In this document: positions 53,749-63,941 of the stretch, one piece after another | Layout: each line of letters opens with the position of its first letter | Position numbering within the stretch: position 1 is the stretch's first letter | From: Azorhizobium oxalatiphilum | GTDB lineage: Bacteria; Pseudomonadota; Alphaproteobacteria; Rhizobiales; Xanthobacteraceae | Reading direction: 5' to 3' | DNA: 64,000 bases | Assembly: GCF_014635325.1 (NCBI RefSeq) | Contig: NZ_BMCT01000002.1 | Location: forward strand, 711,544 to 775,543 | Made by a program: the position numbers and the translations under genes | The notes under the pieces: generated by a model | What the model was told of the DNA's origin: nothing | Databases searched by the model: none | The model's input: only the letters and a program-made list of their open reading frames with translations

Positions 53749-54039
53749 GCCTTGCTCCGCTTCCGCCGCCGCGATTGGGGGCGGGCATTAGATGGGAGGC
53801 GTAATGGCGTCGCGTCAGCCCCGAAGAAGCGCGCGCCGCTCAAAAAACCGAAAGACGCCTTGACCGCAGGCCATGGATCCGCACGGGCGAATCCCCTCCC
53901 CTTTTGGTCTTAGCCGGGTTCGGCCGGTGCATCTATAGCCGAGATGACACGGCCCGCGCCGAAAACGGAAAGGCCCGCTCCACGGAGCCGCCCTTCCCTG
54001 CCGCAATGCGCCGGAGAGATGCATCCCTCCAGACGCGGA
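53749..54039. other. Gap between rplO and secY
   Basis: No gene is supported in this gap. On the minus strand it begins with the rplO terminator (54040-54062) and a second hairpin (GCTCC/GGAGC within 53969-53993, followed by TTTCCGTTTTC). TATAGA near 53930-53940 is a possible -10 for secY without a matching -35. Most bacteria have rplO and secY nearly contiguous, so this spacing is notable. Confidence 0.5.
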
Positions 54040-54062
54040 AAAGCCCCGGATTGCTCCGGGGC
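54040..54062 (-). terminator. Terminator or attenuator after rplO
   Basis: On the minus strand GCCCCGGA (54055-54062), loop GCAA and TCCGGGGC (54043-54050) are followed by TTTTCC. It lies 21 nt after the rplO stop. It should lower or stop read-through into secY. Confidence 0.75.
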
Positions 54063-54083
54063 CTGTTCCTTGGCTCGAAAACC

Positions 54084-54566
54084 TCAGACCGCCTCGGCGG
54101 CCTCGGCCTTCTGCGCCACCTTGACGGTGCCGCCCAGCTTCTCGATCACCGCAGTCACCGACTTGGTGGCATAGGCCACGTCCAGCGACACCTTGGTGGT
54201 CAGTTCACCCGTGCCCAGAACGCGCACGCCATCCTTGGCGCGGCGCAGGACGCCGGCCGCCACCAGGGCGGCCTCAGTGACGGGCTGCGAGGCATCCAGC
54301 TTGCCCGCGTCAATCGCGGTCTGGATGCGGCCGAGCGTCACTTCGTTGAAGTCGAGCGCGAAGATGTTGTGGAAGCCACGCTTCGGCAGACGCCGATGCA
54401 GGGGCATCTGACCACCTTCAAAGCCCTTGATCGCCACGCCGGTCCGGGCCTTCTGACCCTTCACGCCGCGACCACCGGTCTTGCCCTTGCCGGAGCCGAT
54501 GCCCCGGCCGACGCGCATGCGCTTCTTGCGCGCGCCGTCGTTGTCCCTGATTTCGTCGAGCTTCAT
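54084..54566 (-). CDS. rplO: 50S ribosomal protein L15
   Basis: A 160-residue protein: [20 protein letters not shown], then the Gly-rich [20 protein letters not shown] and [21 protein letters not shown] ~12-residue Ala/Glu tail makes it a little longer than in E. coli (144). The start at 54566 has GAGGGGAAG upstream; rpmD ends 11 nt before. Confidence 0.96.
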   Translation of the reverse strand: MKLDEIRDNDGARKKRMRVGRGIGSGKGKTGGRGVKGQKARTGVAIKGFEGGQMPLHRRLPKRGFHNIFALDFNEVTLGRIQTAIDAGKLDASQPVTEAALVAAGVLRRAKDGVRVLGTGELTTKVSLDVAYATKSVTAVIEKLGGTVKVAQKAEAAEAV

Positions 54567-54577
54567 CTCGCTTCCCC

Positions 54578-54778
54578 TCACTCGTCCGCGACGACGCGCA
54601 CGAGATGCTGGACCTTCGCGATCATGCCGCGCACGGCCGGAGTATCCTGCAGGGTGGAGCGACGGTGCCGCTTGTTGAGGCCCAGACCGACCAGCGTCGC
54701 ACGCTGGTCGCCCGGACGGCGGATCGGCGAACCGACCTGCTCCACGGTGACGGTCTTGGTTTCAGACGCCTTAGCCAT
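54578..54778 (-). CDS. rpmD: 50S ribosomal protein L30
   Basis: A 66-residue protein: [20 protein letters not shown], then [20 protein letters not shown]. Standard length for bacteria with L30. It sits between rpsE (29 nt before) and rplO, as expected for the spc operon. Confidence 0.95.
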   Translation of the reverse strand: MAKASETKTVTVEQVGSPIRRPGDQRATLVGLGLNKRHRRSTLQDTPAVRGMIAKVQHLVRVVADE

Positions 54779-54807
54779 GGCGTTATCCTTTCAGATGCGG
54801 CCTGGGC

Positions 54808-55365
54808 TCAGTCGGTCGCTTCGGCGTCTTCGACGCGGCGGCGGGACTGGAGCTGGGAAACCTTGAGACCACGACGGGCCGCGACCGAACGCGGGCTGTC
54901 CTGGTTGGTCAAAGCGTCGAAAGTGGCGCGAACCATGTTGTAGGGGTTGGAAGACCCGAAGGACTTCGCCACCACGTCATGGACGCCGAGGGTCTCGAAC
55001 ACGGCGCGCATCGGACCGCCGGCGATGATGCCGGTACCCGCAGGCGCAGCGCGCAGGATGACCTTGCCGGCGCCGTGATGACCATGCACGTCGTGGTGCA
55101 GGGTCCGGCCTTCGCGCAGCGGCACACGGATGAGAGCGCGCTTGGCGCTCTCCGTGGCCTTGCGGATGGCTTCCGGCACTTCACGCGCCTTGCCGTGACC
55201 GAAGCCGACGCGACCCTTCTGGTCGCCGACGATAACCAGAGCGGCGAAGCCGAAGCGACGACCACCCTTCACAACCTTCGCGACACGGTTGATGTGGACC
55301 AGCTTGTCCACAAACGTGTTGTCGCGATCCTCGCGATCTCCGCGGTGTTCCCTTTCACGGGCCAT
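54808..55365 (-). CDS. rpsE: 30S ribosomal protein S5
   Basis: A 185-residue protein with the double-stranded RNA-binding region [20 protein letters not shown] and [20 protein letters not shown], then [19 protein letters not shown]. The charged N-terminus ([15 protein letters not shown]) is about 15 residues longer than in E. coli, common in Alphaproteobacteria. Confidence 0.97.
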   Translation of the reverse strand: MAREREHRGDREDRDNTFVDKLVHINRVAKVVKGGRRFGFAALVIVGDQKGRVGFGHGKAREVPEAIRKATESAKRALIRVPLREGRTLHHDVHGHHGAGKVILRAAPAGTGIIAGGPMRAVFETLGVHDVVAKSFGSSNPYNMVRATFDALTNQDSPRSVAARRGLKVSQLQSRRRVEDAEATD

Positions 55366-55383
55366 TTCGCTACGTCCTTCGCG

Positions 55384-55746
55384 TCAGAACTGAAGGCCGC
55401 CTTCGCGGGCGCCCTCAGCGAGCGCCTTGACGCGCCCATGATAGATGTAAGCACCGCGGTCGAACACGACCGACGTCACGCCCTTCGCGACGGCCCGCTC
55501 GGCGACCAGCTTGCCGATGGCCGTAGCGGCATCGACGTCAGCGCCGGTCTTGAGCGAGGAGCGCAGGTCCTTCTCGAGGCTCGAGGCGGAGACCAGGGTC
55601 TCACCCTTCGCGTCATCGATGATCTGCGCATAGATGTGCTGTGAGGTCCGATGCACCGACAGGCGGGGACGCCCGTTGGCAGCAGCGCGGATTGCGCGGC
55701 GGACCTTGGCCTTGCGGCGCTGGACCGCGTCCAGATCTTTAGCCAT
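55384..55746 (-). CDS. rplR: 50S ribosomal protein L18
   Basis: A 120-residue 5S rRNA-binding protein: [40 protein letters not shown] and the C-terminal [19 protein letters not shown]. Standard length; 18 nt before rpsE. Confidence 0.97.
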   Translation of the reverse strand: MAKDLDAVQRRKAKVRRAIRAAANGRPRLSVHRTSQHIYAQIIDDAKGETLVSASSLEKDLRSSLKTGADVDAATAIGKLVAERAVAKGVTSVVFDRGAYIYHGRVKALAEGAREGGLQF

Positions 55747-55758
55747 GGTTCGCCTCCG

Positions 55759-56292
55759 TTACTTCTTCTTACCTTCCTTGCGGAAGATGAATTCGCCAGC
55801 GTACTTGACGCCCTTGCCCTTGTAGGGCTCGGGGCCGCGGAATTCGCGGATCTCGGCCGCGACCTGACCCACCTGCTGCTTGTCGATGCCAGAGACAATC
55901 AGCTCGGTCGGCTTGGGAGCCGCGATCTGGATGCCTTCCGGGATCGGGTACAGCACGTCGTGGCTGTAGCCGAGCGAGAGGTTGAGGGTCTTGCCCTGGA
56001 TGGCGGCCTTGTAGCCGACGCCGGTGATCTCGAGCTTCTTCTCGAAGCCCTTGGTCACGCCTTCGACGAGGTTCGACACCAGCGTGCGGGACATGCCCCA
56101 CATGGACTTGTGACGATTGCTCTCGCCGCGCATGGTGACCTGCAGCTCGGAGCCTTCCAGCTTGGCCTGGATCTCCTCGACGAGGACCACCTCGAGGGCG
56201 CCCTTGGGGCCCTTTACCTTGACCGTCTGGCCTTCCACGCTGGCAGTGACGCCGGCGGGAATGGCGACGGGATGCTTGCCGATCTTCGACAT
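55759..56292 (-). CDS. rplF: 50S ribosomal protein L6
   Basis: A 177-residue two-domain protein: [20 protein letters not shown] at the start and the signature [20 protein letters not shown] near the end. The start at 56292 gives the usual N-terminus and length. Confidence 0.97.
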   Translation of the reverse strand: MSKIGKHPVAIPAGVTASVEGQTVKVKGPKGALEVVLVEEIQAKLEGSELQVTMRGESNRHKSMWGMSRTLVSNLVEGVTKGFEKKLEITGVGYKAAIQGKTLNLSLGYSHDVLYPIPEGIQIAAPKPTELIVSGIDKQQVGQVAAEIREFRGPEPYKGKGVKYAGEFIFRKEGKKK

Positions 56293-56311
56293 GTCTCTCT
56301 CCGTCGCCTGG

Positions 56312-56710
56312 TCAGAACACGGTGCAGAGCACTTCGCCGCCGACATTCTTGTCGCGAGCGTCGTGGTCCGCCATCACGCCCTGGGGCGTGGACACAACGG
56401 CAATGCCGAGGCCGTTGGCAACACGCGGGAGCGCCTTCACAGAGACGTACACGCGGCGGCCGGGCTTCGAGACACGGGCGATCTCACGGATCACCGGCTG
56501 ACCGTCGAAGTACTTGAGCTCGATCTCGAACTCGGTACGGCCATTGCCATGGTCGGTGGTGGTGTAGCCGCGGATGTAGCCTTCGTCGCGCAGGACGTTG
56601 AGAAGGCTGGCGCGCAGGCTGGACCCCGGCGTGGAGGTCTTGTCCTTGCGGCGCATCTGGGCGTTGCGGATGCGGGTGATCAGGTCGCCGATGGGATCAT
56701 TGATGGACAT
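56312..56710 (-). CDS. rpsH: 30S ribosomal protein S8
   Basis: A 132-residue protein: [20 protein letters not shown] at the start, and [20 protein letters not shown] at the C-terminal RNA-binding signature. In E. coli S8 represses the spc operon at rplE; I could not identify such a site here. Confidence 0.97.
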   Translation of the reverse strand: MSINDPIGDLITRIRNAQMRRKDKTSTPGSSLRASLLNVLRDEGYIRGYTTTDHGNGRTEFEIELKYFDGQPVIREIARVSKPGRRVYVSVKALPRVANGLGIAVVSTPQGVMADHDARDKNVGGEVLCTVF

Positions 56711-56720
56711 CGGACCTCCC

Positions 56721-57026
56721 TCACCAGCTCGACTTCACAAGGCCCGGAACGAGGCCCTGGTTACCGAGTTCGCGCAGCGCGACGCGGCTCATCTTCAACT
56801 TCCGATAGAACGCACGCGGACGGCCAGTGACCTCGCAGCGATTGCGCACCCGGATACGAGCCGAGTTGCGCGGCATTTCCGCCAGCTTGAGGGTCGCCGC
56901 GAAGCGCTCCTCGATCGGCAGCGTCTTGTCATTCACGATCGCCTTCAGACCCGCGCGCTTGGCCGCCTTGCTCTGCGAGAGCTTGCGGCGACGCTCGTTG
57001 GTCTCGATCGCGCTTTTCTTCGCCAT
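56721..57026 (-). CDS. rpsN: 30S ribosomal protein S14
   Basis: A 101-residue protein: [20 protein letters not shown], then [20 protein letters not shown]. It has only one Cys and no CxxC pairs, so it is the zinc-independent long form. The start at 57026 gives the standard length. A 130-nt gap precedes it, with a TTGACG on the minus strand but no clear -10. Confidence 0.96.
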   Translation of the reverse strand: MAKKSAIETNERRRKLSQSKAAKRAGLKAIVNDKTLPIEERFAATLKLAEMPRNSARIRVRNRCEVTGRPRAFYRKLKMSRVALRELGNQGLVPGLVKSSW

Positions 57027-57156
57027 GTCTTGCTCCTGTTCTCCGCGTCTGAGGGTGCGTTTCCACATCCCCCACTGCCGGAAAATCAAAACCCGTCAAC
57101 GAATGAAGGGGTTCGGCACGCCCGCAAGAGCGGAGCGCCGCGCCCCTTCTATACTG

Positions 57157-57714
57157 TCACTGGCGGAAGGGGAAGTTAAAGGCGCGCAGCAGGGCGCGGG
57201 CCTCGTCATCCGTCTTCGCGGTCGTGCACACGATGATGTCCATGCCCCAGATCTGCTCGACCTGGTCATAGTTGATCTCGGGGAACACGATGTGCTCCTT
57301 CATGCCCATGGCGTAGTTGCCACGGCCGTCGAAGCTCTTCGGGTTCAGGCCGCGGAAATCGCGAACGCGCGGCAGCGCGACCGTGATCAGGCGGTCCATG
57401 AATTCGTACATGCGCGCCTGGCGGAGGGTCACCTTGGCGCCCACCGGCTGGTTTTCACGCAGCTTGAAGTTCGAGATCGCCTTGCGGGCGCGGGTCAGAA
57501 CCGGCTTCTGGCCGGCGATCTTCGCCAGGTCGGCAGCGGCGGTCGTCACCTTCTTGGTGTCGGCCGTGGCCTCGCCAACGCCCATGTTGATCACGATCTT
57601 CTCGATCGTCGGGACCTGCATGGTGTTCTTGTAGCCGAACTCTTCGATCAGCTTCGCGCGCACCACGTCGTCATAGAACGTGCGCAGACGCGGGGTATAA
57701 GTGGCCTCAGCCAT
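57157..57714 (-). CDS. rplE: 50S ribosomal protein L5
   Basis: A 185-residue 5S rRNA-binding protein: [38 protein letters not shown] and [20 protein letters not shown]. Its start overlaps the rplX stop by eight bases, so translation is probably coupled. Confidence 0.97.
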   Translation of the reverse strand: MAEATYTPRLRTFYDDVVRAKLIEEFGYKNTMQVPTIEKIVINMGVGEATADTKKVTTAAADLAKIAGQKPVLTRARKAISNFKLRENQPVGAKVTLRQARMYEFMDRLITVALPRVRDFRGLNPKSFDGRGNYAMGMKEHIVFPEINYDQVEQIWGMDIIVCTTAKTDDEARALLRAFNFPFRQ

Positions 57715-58024
57715 CGATCTTCTCCCCGGAACGCTTGGCCACGCGGACCTTGGTCCCGTCTTCCAGCACCTGGAACGCCACGCGGGTGGCCTTGCCGTCC
57801 TTCGGGTCAGCGACCGCGATGTTCGACAGGTGGATGGGAGCCTCCTTGGAGATGATCCCGCCCTCGGCCTGCGCCGTCTGGCGCTGATGGCGCTTGACGA
57901 TATTCACGCCGCGGACGAGCGCACGCTCTTCCTTCGGCATCACCTGAAGCACCTCGCCGGTGCGACCCTTGTCGCGGCCGGTGAGGACGACGACCTTGTC
58001 GCCCTTCTTGATCTTCGCGGCCAT
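57707..58024 (-). CDS. rplX: 50S ribosomal protein L24
   Basis: A 105-residue assembly-initiator protein with the KOW motif [20 protein letters not shown]. Its ATG overlaps the rplN stop by one base. Confidence 0.97.
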   Translation of the reverse strand: MAAKIKKGDKVVVLTGRDKGRTGEVLQVMPKEERALVRGVNIVKRHQRQTAQAEGGIISKEAPIHLSNIAVADPKDGKATRVAFQVLEDGTKVRVAKRSGEKIDG

Positions 58025-58392
58025 CACAGCACCTCCGGCGCCAGCGAGATGATCTTCATGTGGTTCTTGGCGCGAAGCTCGCGCGGAACCGGTCCGAAGA
58101 TACGGGTGCCGACGGGCTCCTTGTTGTTGTTGATCAGCACGGCCGCATTGCGGTCGAAGCGGATCACAGAACCGTCGACGCGGCGGATGTCCTTGGCCGT
58201 GCGAACCACGACCGCCTTCATCACATCGCCCTTCTTCACACGCCCGCGCGGAATGGCTTCCTTGACCGACACCACGATGATGTCGCCCACATGAGCATAC
58301 TTCCGCTTCGAGCCGCCCAGCACCTTGATGCACATGACGCGACGCGCACCGGAATTGTCCGCCACGTCGAGATTGGTCTGCATCTGGATCAT
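58024..58392 (-). CDS. rplN: 50S ribosomal protein L14
   Basis: A 122-residue protein: [20 protein letters not shown], then [20 protein letters not shown] and the C-terminal [14 protein letters not shown]. First gene of the spc part; a 310-nt gap separates it from rpsQ. Confidence 0.97.
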   Translation of the reverse strand: MIQMQTNLDVADNSGARRVMCIKVLGGSKRKYAHVGDIIVVSVKEAIPRGRVKKGDVMKAVVVRTAKDIRRVDGSVIRFDRNAAVLINNNKEPVGTRIFGPVPRELRAKNHMKIISLAPEVL

Positions 58393-58702
58393 GACGCACC
58401 TGCTCTCGTCATCCAGAGCTGCCGTTTAACCGGCATTGCTCTTCCACACTGCCGTGCCCGCTCATCGGAACACGGTTTTCGCCGCAATGCGGTCTCCACT
58501 CGACCCGATCCTCCCAAACTTGGGAGGCCCGAAGGCGACGGACCCAGCACCGGAGCGTTCGCTGAAACGCGATCAAGGATGCGGGAAACAAAGCTGCTTC
58601 CGGCACCCGGAGTGAATCGCGCCCCACTCCTTAAACAGAGACGGCGTCACCGTCCATAGGAATTGCATGCGCAACTCCCATGAACGGTGTTTGTCACCGA
58701 TC
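58393..58702. other. S10/spc operon boundary region
   Basis: This gap between rpsQ and rplN has no supported gene. On the minus strand, shortly after rpsQ, come CGGTG/CACCG and GACGG/CCGTC hairpins (the latter at 58640-58654, followed by TCTGTTT). Further on is a perfect dyad CCTCCCAA/TTGGGAGG with a 2-nt centre (58510-58527). GCCG/CGGC at 58418-58431 lies in the rplN leader. It probably holds the S10 operon end and the spc promoter or leader, but no good promoter hexamers were seen. Confidence 0.55.
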
Positions 58703-58951
58703 TCAGGCCTCGGCGCGCTTCTCGCCCTGGACCACGATCCAGTTCTTCAGCTTCGACAGGGGCCGATGCTCCTCGATCCACACCGTATCGCCGGTCGACC
58801 AGGCGTTGGCCTCGTCATGGGCATGATACTTCTTGGACCGACGAACGGTCTTCTTCAGCAGCGGATGGGTGAAGCGACGCTCCACCCGGACCACCACGGT
58901 CTTGTCCTGCTTGTCGCTCACCACGACGCCCTGGAGCACGCGCTTCGGCAT
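58703..58951 (-). CDS. rpsQ: 30S ribosomal protein S17
   Basis: An 82-residue protein: [20 protein letters not shown], then [20 protein letters not shown]. Standard length; 7 nt after rpmC. It is followed by an unusually long gap. Confidence 0.97.
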   Translation of the reverse strand: MPKRVLQGVVVSDKQDKTVVVRVERRFTHPLLKKTVRRSKKYHAHDEANAWSTGDTVWIEEHRPLSKLKNWIVVQGEKRAEA

Positions 58952-58958
58952 CGTTCCC

Positions 58959-59165
58959 TCACTTCACGTTGGCAGCAGCGGCGCGCTTGGCGCTCTGCAC
59001 CGTCTTGATCCGCGCGATGTCCTTGCGAATCTCCTTCGTCCGCGCCGTGTTTTCCTGCTGGCCGGTGGCCTTCTGGAAACGCAGGTTGAACTGTTCCTTC
59101 TTCAGCTTCAGCAGCTCATCGCTGAGCTGGTCGGGGCTGAGGGCCCGAACGTCCTCGGCTTTCAT
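58959..59165 (-). CDS. rpmC: 50S ribosomal protein L29
   Basis: A 68-residue helical protein at the exit tunnel: [20 protein letters not shown], then [20 protein letters not shown]. Standard length; 10 nt after rplP. Confidence 0.97.
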   Translation of the reverse strand: MKAEDVRALSPDQLSDELLKLKKEQFNLRFQKATGQQENTARTKEIRKDIARIKTVQSAKRAAAANVK

Positions 59166-59175
59166 GACCCTCTCC

Positions 59176-59589
59176 TCACTCGGCGATGCGCTGAATGAAG
59201 CGCGTCTTGATGGGCAGCTTGGCAGCCGCGAGGGTCAGCGCCTCACGGGCCAGATCCACGGGCACGCCGTCGATCTCGAACATGATGCGGCCGGGCTTGA
59301 CCTTGGCCGCCCAGTATTCCGGCGCGCCCTTACCCTTACCCATTCGAACTTCGGTGGGCTTGGAGGTGACGGGCACGTCGGGGAAGACGCGGATCCACAC
59401 CCGGCCCGCACGCTTCATGTGACGGGTGAGCGCGCGACGCGCGGCTTCGATCTGGCGGGCGGTGACACGCTCGGGCTCAAGAGCCTTGAGGCCGAATTCA
59501 CCGAAATTCAGTTCCGTGCCGCCCTTCGCAACGCCGTGGATACGGCCCTTGAACTGCTTACGGAACTTCGTGCGCTTGGGTTGCAGCAT
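59176..59589 (-). CDS. rplP: 50S ribosomal protein L16
   Basis: A 137-residue protein: [40 protein letters not shown] and [20 protein letters not shown]. Standard length; 28 nt after rpsC. Confidence 0.97.
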   Translation of the reverse strand: MLQPKRTKFRKQFKGRIHGVAKGGTELNFGEFGLKALEPERVTARQIEAARRALTRHMKRAGRVWIRVFPDVPVTSKPTEVRMGKGKGAPEYWAAKVKPGRIMFEIDGVPVDLAREALTLAAAKLPIKTRFIQRIAE

Positions 59590-59617
59590 GGCTTACGCCT
59601 TTCCTATGCCGACCGGA

Positions 59618-60364
59618 TCACGCCGCGTGGTCGCGGTCGCGACCCTGGTCGCGATCACGGTCACGGCGCGGCGGACGGCCGCTGGACGGACCTTCAGCCT
59701 CGCTCGCCATGCGCTTGTCGACAGCCATGGGATCGTGCTCGAGGATCTCGCCCTTGAAGATCCACACCTTGACACCGCAGGTGCCGTAGGTGGTGAAAGC
59801 GGTGGCGGTGCCATAGTCCACGTCCGCACGCAGCGTGTGCAGCGGAACGCGGCCCTCGCGGTACCACTCCAGACGCGCGATCTCGGCGCCGCCGAGACGA
59901 CCGGAGCAGTTGATGCGGATGCCCTCGGCGCCCAGACGCATGGCCGACTGAACGGCCCGCTTCATGGCGCGACGGAACGCAACGCGACGCTCCAGCTGCT
60001 GCGCGATGGACTCGGCCACCAGACGCGCGTCGACTTCCGGCTTGCGGATCTCGACGATGTTGATGAAGACCTCCGACTTGGTCATGTCGGCGACCTTCTT
60101 GCGCAGCTTGTCGATGTCCGCGCCCTTCTTGCCGATGACCACGCCCGGACGAGCCGAGTAGATGGTCACGCGGCACTTCTTGTGCGGGCGCTCGATCACG
60201 ACCTTGGACACCGCGGCCTGCTTGAGCTGCTTCAGCAGCATCTTGCGGATCTTGATGTCCTCGTGGAGCAGCTGGCCGTATTCACCCTTGTTGGCGAACC
60301 AGCGGCTGTCCCAGGTGCGGTTGATGCCGAGCCGAAGCCCGACCGGATTGACCTTTTGACCCAT
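59618..60364 (-). CDS. rpsC: 30S ribosomal protein S3
   Basis: A 248-residue protein: [20 protein letters not shown], the KH domain around [20 protein letters not shown], then [20 protein letters not shown]. The last ~25 residues form a low-complexity tail with [10 protein letters not shown], beyond the conserved fold. Its ATG overlaps the rplV stop by one base. Confidence 0.97.
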   Translation of the reverse strand: MGQKVNPVGLRLGINRTWDSRWFANKGEYGQLLHEDIKIRKMLLKQLKQAAVSKVVIERPHKKCRVTIYSARPGVVIGKKGADIDKLRKKVADMTKSEVFINIVEIRKPEVDARLVAESIAQQLERRVAFRRAMKRAVQSAMRLGAEGIRINCSGRLGGAEIARLEWYREGRVPLHTLRADVDYGTATAFTTYGTCGVKVWIFKGEILEHDPMAVDKRMASEAEGPSSGRPPRRDRDRDQGRDRDHAA

Positions 60365-60744
60365 CAGGCCCGCTCCTCGACTTCCCGCACCACGATGGTG
60401 ATGTGGGCGAAGGGCTTCTCAATGCGCGAGGCGCGACCGCGCGCACGCGGCGAGAACCGCTTCATGACCAAACCCTTGCCCACATGAGCCTCGGCGACGA
60501 TCAGGTCGTCCACCTCGAGGTTGTGGTTGTTTTCGGCGTTCGCGATGGCGCTCTCGAGGCACTTCTTCACGTCGCGCGCAATGCGCTTGTGAGAGAACTC
60601 GAGGTCCGCCAGGGCGGTGGCCACCTTCTTGCCGCGGATCAGGCCCGCGACGAGATTGAGCTTCTGGGGCGAGACGCGCAGGTTGCGCGCGATCGCCTTG
60701 GCTTCGTTGTCCGCGAGAGCGCGGGGAGTTGCCTGCTTACCCAT
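60364..60744 (-). CDS. rplV: 50S ribosomal protein L22
   Basis: A 126-residue protein: [20 protein letters not shown], then [20 protein letters not shown] and the ending [12 protein letters not shown]. The beta-hairpin reaches into the exit tunnel. 6 nt after rpsS. Confidence 0.97.
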   Translation of the reverse strand: MGKQATPRALADNEAKAIARNLRVSPQKLNLVAGLIRGKKVATALADLEFSHKRIARDVKKCLESAIANAENNHNLEVDDLIVAEAHVGKGLVMKRFSPRARGRASRIEKPFAHITIVVREVEERA

Positions 60745-60750
60745 GGCTGA

Positions 60751-61029
60751 TCACCGCCGCTTGGACTTCTTGTCGGCCGCATGCCCGTAGTACGTACGGG
60801 TCGGCGAGAACTCGCCGAACTTGTGGCCGACCATGTCCTCGGAAACGTACACCGGCACATGCTTCTGGCCGTTGTACACACCGAAGGTGAGACCCACGAA
60901 CTGGGGAAGGATCGTGGAGCGACGGCTCCAGATCTTGATGGTGTCGTTGCGACCCGAAGCGCGTGCGGCGTCTGCCTTCTTGAGCAGATAGCCGTCGACG
61001 AACGGGCCCTTCCAAATTGCGCGCGACAT
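60751..61029 (-). CDS. rpsS: 30S ribosomal protein S19
   Basis: A 92-residue head protein: [20 protein letters not shown], then [20 protein letters not shown] and [16 protein letters not shown]. Standard length; 11 nt after rplB. Confidence 0.97.
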   Translation of the reverse strand: MSRAIWKGPFVDGYLLKKADAARASGRNDTIKIWSRRSTILPQFVGLTFGVYNGQKHVPVYVSEDMVGHKFGEFSPTRTYYGHAADKKSKRR

Positions 61030-61040
61030 ATGTCAGGCCC

Positions 61041-61874
61041 TCACTTCTTCCGCTTGTGGCGGCTGGTGACAATGAACTTGTCAGTCGCCTTGTTCGAGCG
61101 GGTCTTCATGCCCTTCGTGGGCTTGCCCCACGGAGTGACAGGATGACGACCGCCAGAGGTGCGGCCTTCGCCGCCGCCGTGCGGATGGTCGACCGGGTTC
61201 ATGGTCACGCCGCGGTTATGCGGCTTGATGCCCAGCCAGCGGCTGCGCCCGGCCTTGCCGAGCGAGATGTTCATGTGGTCCGGGTTCGAGACCGCACCCA
61301 CCGTCGCGTAGCACGCGCCGTGGATGAGGCGCTGCTCGCCCGAGTTCAGGCGCACGATCACGTAGCCCTGGTCACGACCGACGATCTGGGCATAGGAGCC
61401 CGCAGAGCGCGCGATCTGGCCACCCTTGCCGATCTTCATCTCGACGTTGTGCACGATGGTGCCAACGGGGAGATTGGAGAGCGGCGCGGCGTTGCCGGGC
61501 TTCACGTCCACCTGCTCGCCGGCGATCACCTTGTCACCGGCGCTGAGACGCTGCGGAGCCAGGATGTAGGCCAGGTCGCCGTCCTCATACTTGATGAGGG
61601 CGATGAAGGCGGTGCGGTTGGGATCGTACTCCAGACGCTCCACGGTGCCGACCACGTCACGCTTGGCGCGCTTGAAGTCGACGATGCGGTACGACTGCTT
61701 GTGGCCGCCGCCACGGAAACGAACCGTGATGCGACCGTTGTTGTTGCGGCCGCCCGAGGAGCTCTTGCCCTCGGTCAGCGTCTTGACCGGCTTGCCCTTG
61801 TAAAGGCCGGAGCGGTCCACGATCACGAGCTGGCGAAGGCCCGGCGTGACCGGCTTGAAATGCTTCAGCGCCAT
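61041..61874 (-). CDS. rplB: 50S ribosomal protein L2
   Basis: A 277-residue peptidyl-transferase-centre protein: [20 protein letters not shown], then [20 protein letters not shown], and the signature [20 protein letters not shown]. Standard length; 22 nt after rplW. Confidence 0.98.
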   Translation of the reverse strand: MALKHFKPVTPGLRQLVIVDRSGLYKGKPVKTLTEGKSSSGGRNNNGRITVRFRGGGHKQSYRIVDFKRAKRDVVGTVERLEYDPNRTAFIALIKYEDGDLAYILAPQRLSAGDKVIAGEQVDVKPGNAAPLSNLPVGTIVHNVEMKIGKGGQIARSAGSYAQIVGRDQGYVIVRLNSGEQRLIHGACYATVGAVSNPDHMNISLGKAGRSRWLGIKPHNRGVTMNPVDHPHGGGEGRTSGGRHPVTPWGKPTKGMKTRSNKATDKFIVTSRHKRKK

Positions 61875-61896
61875 GGTCTTAGTTCCGTTCCTTCAC

Positions 61897-62205
61897 TCAC
61901 AGGCCGGTGGTGATGTCGATCCGCTGGCCCTCTTCGAGGGTCACCACCGCCTTCTTGACGTCGCTCTGGACGCCCTTCCGGCCGCGGAAGATCTTCACCT
62001 TGCCCTTGCGGACCAGCGTGTTCACGCTCTTGACCTTCACGTCGAACAGCTTCTCCACCGCCTCTTTGATCTGAGGCTTGGTGGCGGTGCTGGCCACGTT
62101 GAAGACCACCTTGTTCTCTTCGCTCTGCGCCGTCGCCTTTTCGGTGATGACGGGGGAGCGGATCACGTCGTAATGACGCGGCTCGATGTTCGCCTGCGGG
62201 CTCAT
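61897..62205 (-). CDS. rplW: 50S ribosomal protein L23
   Basis: A 102-residue exit-tunnel protein, docking site for trigger factor and [23 protein letters not shown], then [20 protein letters not shown]. The start overlaps the rplD stop by four bases (ATGA). Confidence 0.97.
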   Translation of the reverse strand: MSPQANIEPRHYDVIRSPVITEKATAQSEENKVVFNVASTATKPQIKEAVEKLFDVKVKSVNTLVRKGKVKIFRGRKGVQSDVKKAVVTLEEGQRIDITTGL

Positions 62206-62822
62206 TTGAAGCGCGCCTCCAGCGCGTCCACAGCGGCCCGGGTCAGAACCAGGGTGTCACGCCGCAGAATGTCGTACACGTTGATGCCCTGCACAGGCAG
62301 CACATCCACGGTAGCGAGGTTGCGCGCCGCAAGAGCGAGGTTGGTCTCGACCTCGGCGCCATCGATGATCAGCACCGACGCGAGGCCGAGCTTCGCCAGC
62401 TGATCCTTGAAGCCCTTGGTCTTGGGATCGACCAGACCGGCCTTCTCGATCACGAAGATCTGCGCGGCCTTGGCCTTGGAGGACAGCGCATGCTTGAGAG
62501 CAAGAGCGCGGACCTTCTTGGGCAGATCGAAAGCATGCGAGCGCACCACCGGACCGAAAGCCCGACCACCGCCGCGGAACTGCGGAGCGGAGGCAGCGCC
62601 GTGACGGGCGTTGCCGGTGCCCTTCTGCTTGTACATCTTCTTGGACGTGCGGTTGATTTCCGAACGGCCCTTGGTGCGGTGCGTGCCGGCCTGGCGACGG
62701 GCGAGCTGCCACGTCACCATGCGGTGCAGGATGTCCGCGCGCGGCTCAAGGCCGAAGATCGCGTCGGACAGGGAGATCGAGCCGGCTTCAGAGCCGTCGA
62801 GCGTCTTGACGGTGAGTTCCAT
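62202..62822 (-). CDS. rplD: 50S ribosomal protein L4
   Basis: A 206-residue protein: [20 protein letters not shown], then [20 protein letters not shown] in the tunnel loop. In E. coli L4 represses the S10 operon through its leader; the leader upstream of rpsJ is short here. ATG at 62822 overlaps the rplC stop by one base; a GTG three bases earlier is also in frame. Confidence 0.96.
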   Translation of the reverse strand: MELTVKTLDGSEAGSISLSDAIFGLEPRADILHRMVTWQLARRQAGTHRTKGRSEINRTSKKMYKQKGTGNARHGAASAPQFRGGGRAFGPVVRSHAFDLPKKVRALALKHALSSKAKAAQIFVIEKAGLVDPKTKGFKDQLAKLGLASVLIIDGAEVETNLALAARNLATVDVLPVQGINVYDILRRDTLVLTRAAVDALEARFK

Positions 62823-63544
62823 CACGCGCCCTCCTCGTTGGTGGCCTGAGCCGCCACGGCTTCACCGTCGCGCAGCTTGAACGCGCCCGGCTTGGGAGCC
62901 TCGCTCGGCAGACGCTTCTTCACCGCGTCGCGCACCATGATCCAGCCGCCGGCGTGACCGGGGACCGCGCCTTCGACGGCGATGAGGCCGCGCTCGACGT
63001 CGGTCATCACGACCTTCAGGTTCTGGGTGGTGACGGTGACGTCGCCCATGTGGCCAGGCATCTTCTTGTTCTTGAAGGTCTTGCCCGGGTCCTGACGGCC
63101 GCCGGTCGAACCGATCGAACGATGCGAGATCGACACACCGTGGGTGGCGCGAAGACCACCGAAGTTGTGCCGCTTCATACCACCGGCGAAGCCCTTACCG
63201 ATCGTGGTGCCGGTGACGTCCACATACTGGCCCACGACGAAGTGGTCAGCAGTGATCTCGGCACCCACCGGAATCAGGCCCTCGGCGTCCACGCGGAACT
63301 CCGCAAGCTTGCGCTTGGGCTCCACCTGGGCGACGGCAAAGTTGCCGCGCTCAGCCTTGGTGGTGTTCTTCGGCTTGCGCTTGCCAGCACCGAGCTGGAC
63401 CGCGACGTAGCCATTCTTGTCGAGCGTACGGTGGGCAACCACCTGGCAGCTCTCAACTTTCAGCACAGTAACCGGCAGGTGCTCACCCGCATCCGTAAAG
63501 ATGCGAGTCATGCCGAGCTTCTGGGCGATGACGCCTGACCGCAT
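62822..63544 (-). CDS. rplC: 50S ribosomal protein L3
   Basis: A 240-residue protein: [20 protein letters not shown], then the signature [20 protein letters not shown] and [21 protein letters not shown] ~20-residue C-terminal extension follows the conserved part, as in relatives. Start at 63544; an upstream in-frame start would add seven residues. Confidence 0.97.
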   Translation of the reverse strand: MRSGVIAQKLGMTRIFTDAGEHLPVTVLKVESCQVVAHRTLDKNGYVAVQLGAGKRKPKNTTKAERGNFAVAQVEPKRKLAEFRVDAEGLIPVGAEITADHFVVGQYVDVTGTTIGKGFAGGMKRHNFGGLRATHGVSISHRSIGSTGGRQDPGKTFKNKKMPGHMGDVTVTTQNLKVVMTDVERGLIAVEGAVPGHAGGWIMVRDAVKKRLPSEAPKPGAFKLRDGEAVAAQATNEEGA

Positions 63545-63566
63545 GGTCGTGTCTCCTCGCCTCACG

Positions 63567-63875
63567 TCAGAGCTTGATTTCGACGTCGACGCCAGCGGCG
63601 AGGTCGAGCTTCATCAGCGCGTCCACGGTCTGGGGAGTCGGGTCGACGATATCGAGCAACCGCTTGTGAGTACGCATCTCAAACTGCTCGCGCGACTTCT
63701 TATCGATGTGCGGAGAGCGATTGACGGTGAACTTCTCGATCCGCGTCGGCAGCGGAATCGGGCCGCGCACCTGCGCGCCAGTGCGCTTGGCCGTGGCGAC
63801 GATCTCGCGGGTCGAGGCATCGAGGATGCGGTGATCGAACGCCTTAAGGCGGATCCGAATGTTCTGGCCGTTCAT
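63567..63875 (-). CDS. rpsJ: 30S ribosomal protein S10
   Basis: A 102-residue protein that also serves as NusE in antitermination: [20 protein letters not shown], then [20 protein letters not shown] and [20 protein letters not shown]. First gene of the S10 group, 66 nt after the tuf stop. Confidence 0.98.
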   Translation of the reverse strand: MNGQNIRIRLKAFDHRILDASTREIVATAKRTGAQVRGPIPLPTRIEKFTVNRSPHIDKKSREQFEMRTHKRLLDIVDPTPQTVDALMKLDLAAGVDVEIKL

Positions 63876-63941
63876 GGCTCAAGGGCTCCAAGAAAAAGAG
63901 GGACGCGCTGGCGGAGCAGCGCGGCCCCGTTTCTTATTGTT

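Noticed and set aside
58510..58527. CCTCCCAA/TTGGGAGG dyad as an intrinsic terminator
   Set aside because: The centre is only 2 nt and no T-run follows on either strand; kept only as a regulatory or structural dyad.
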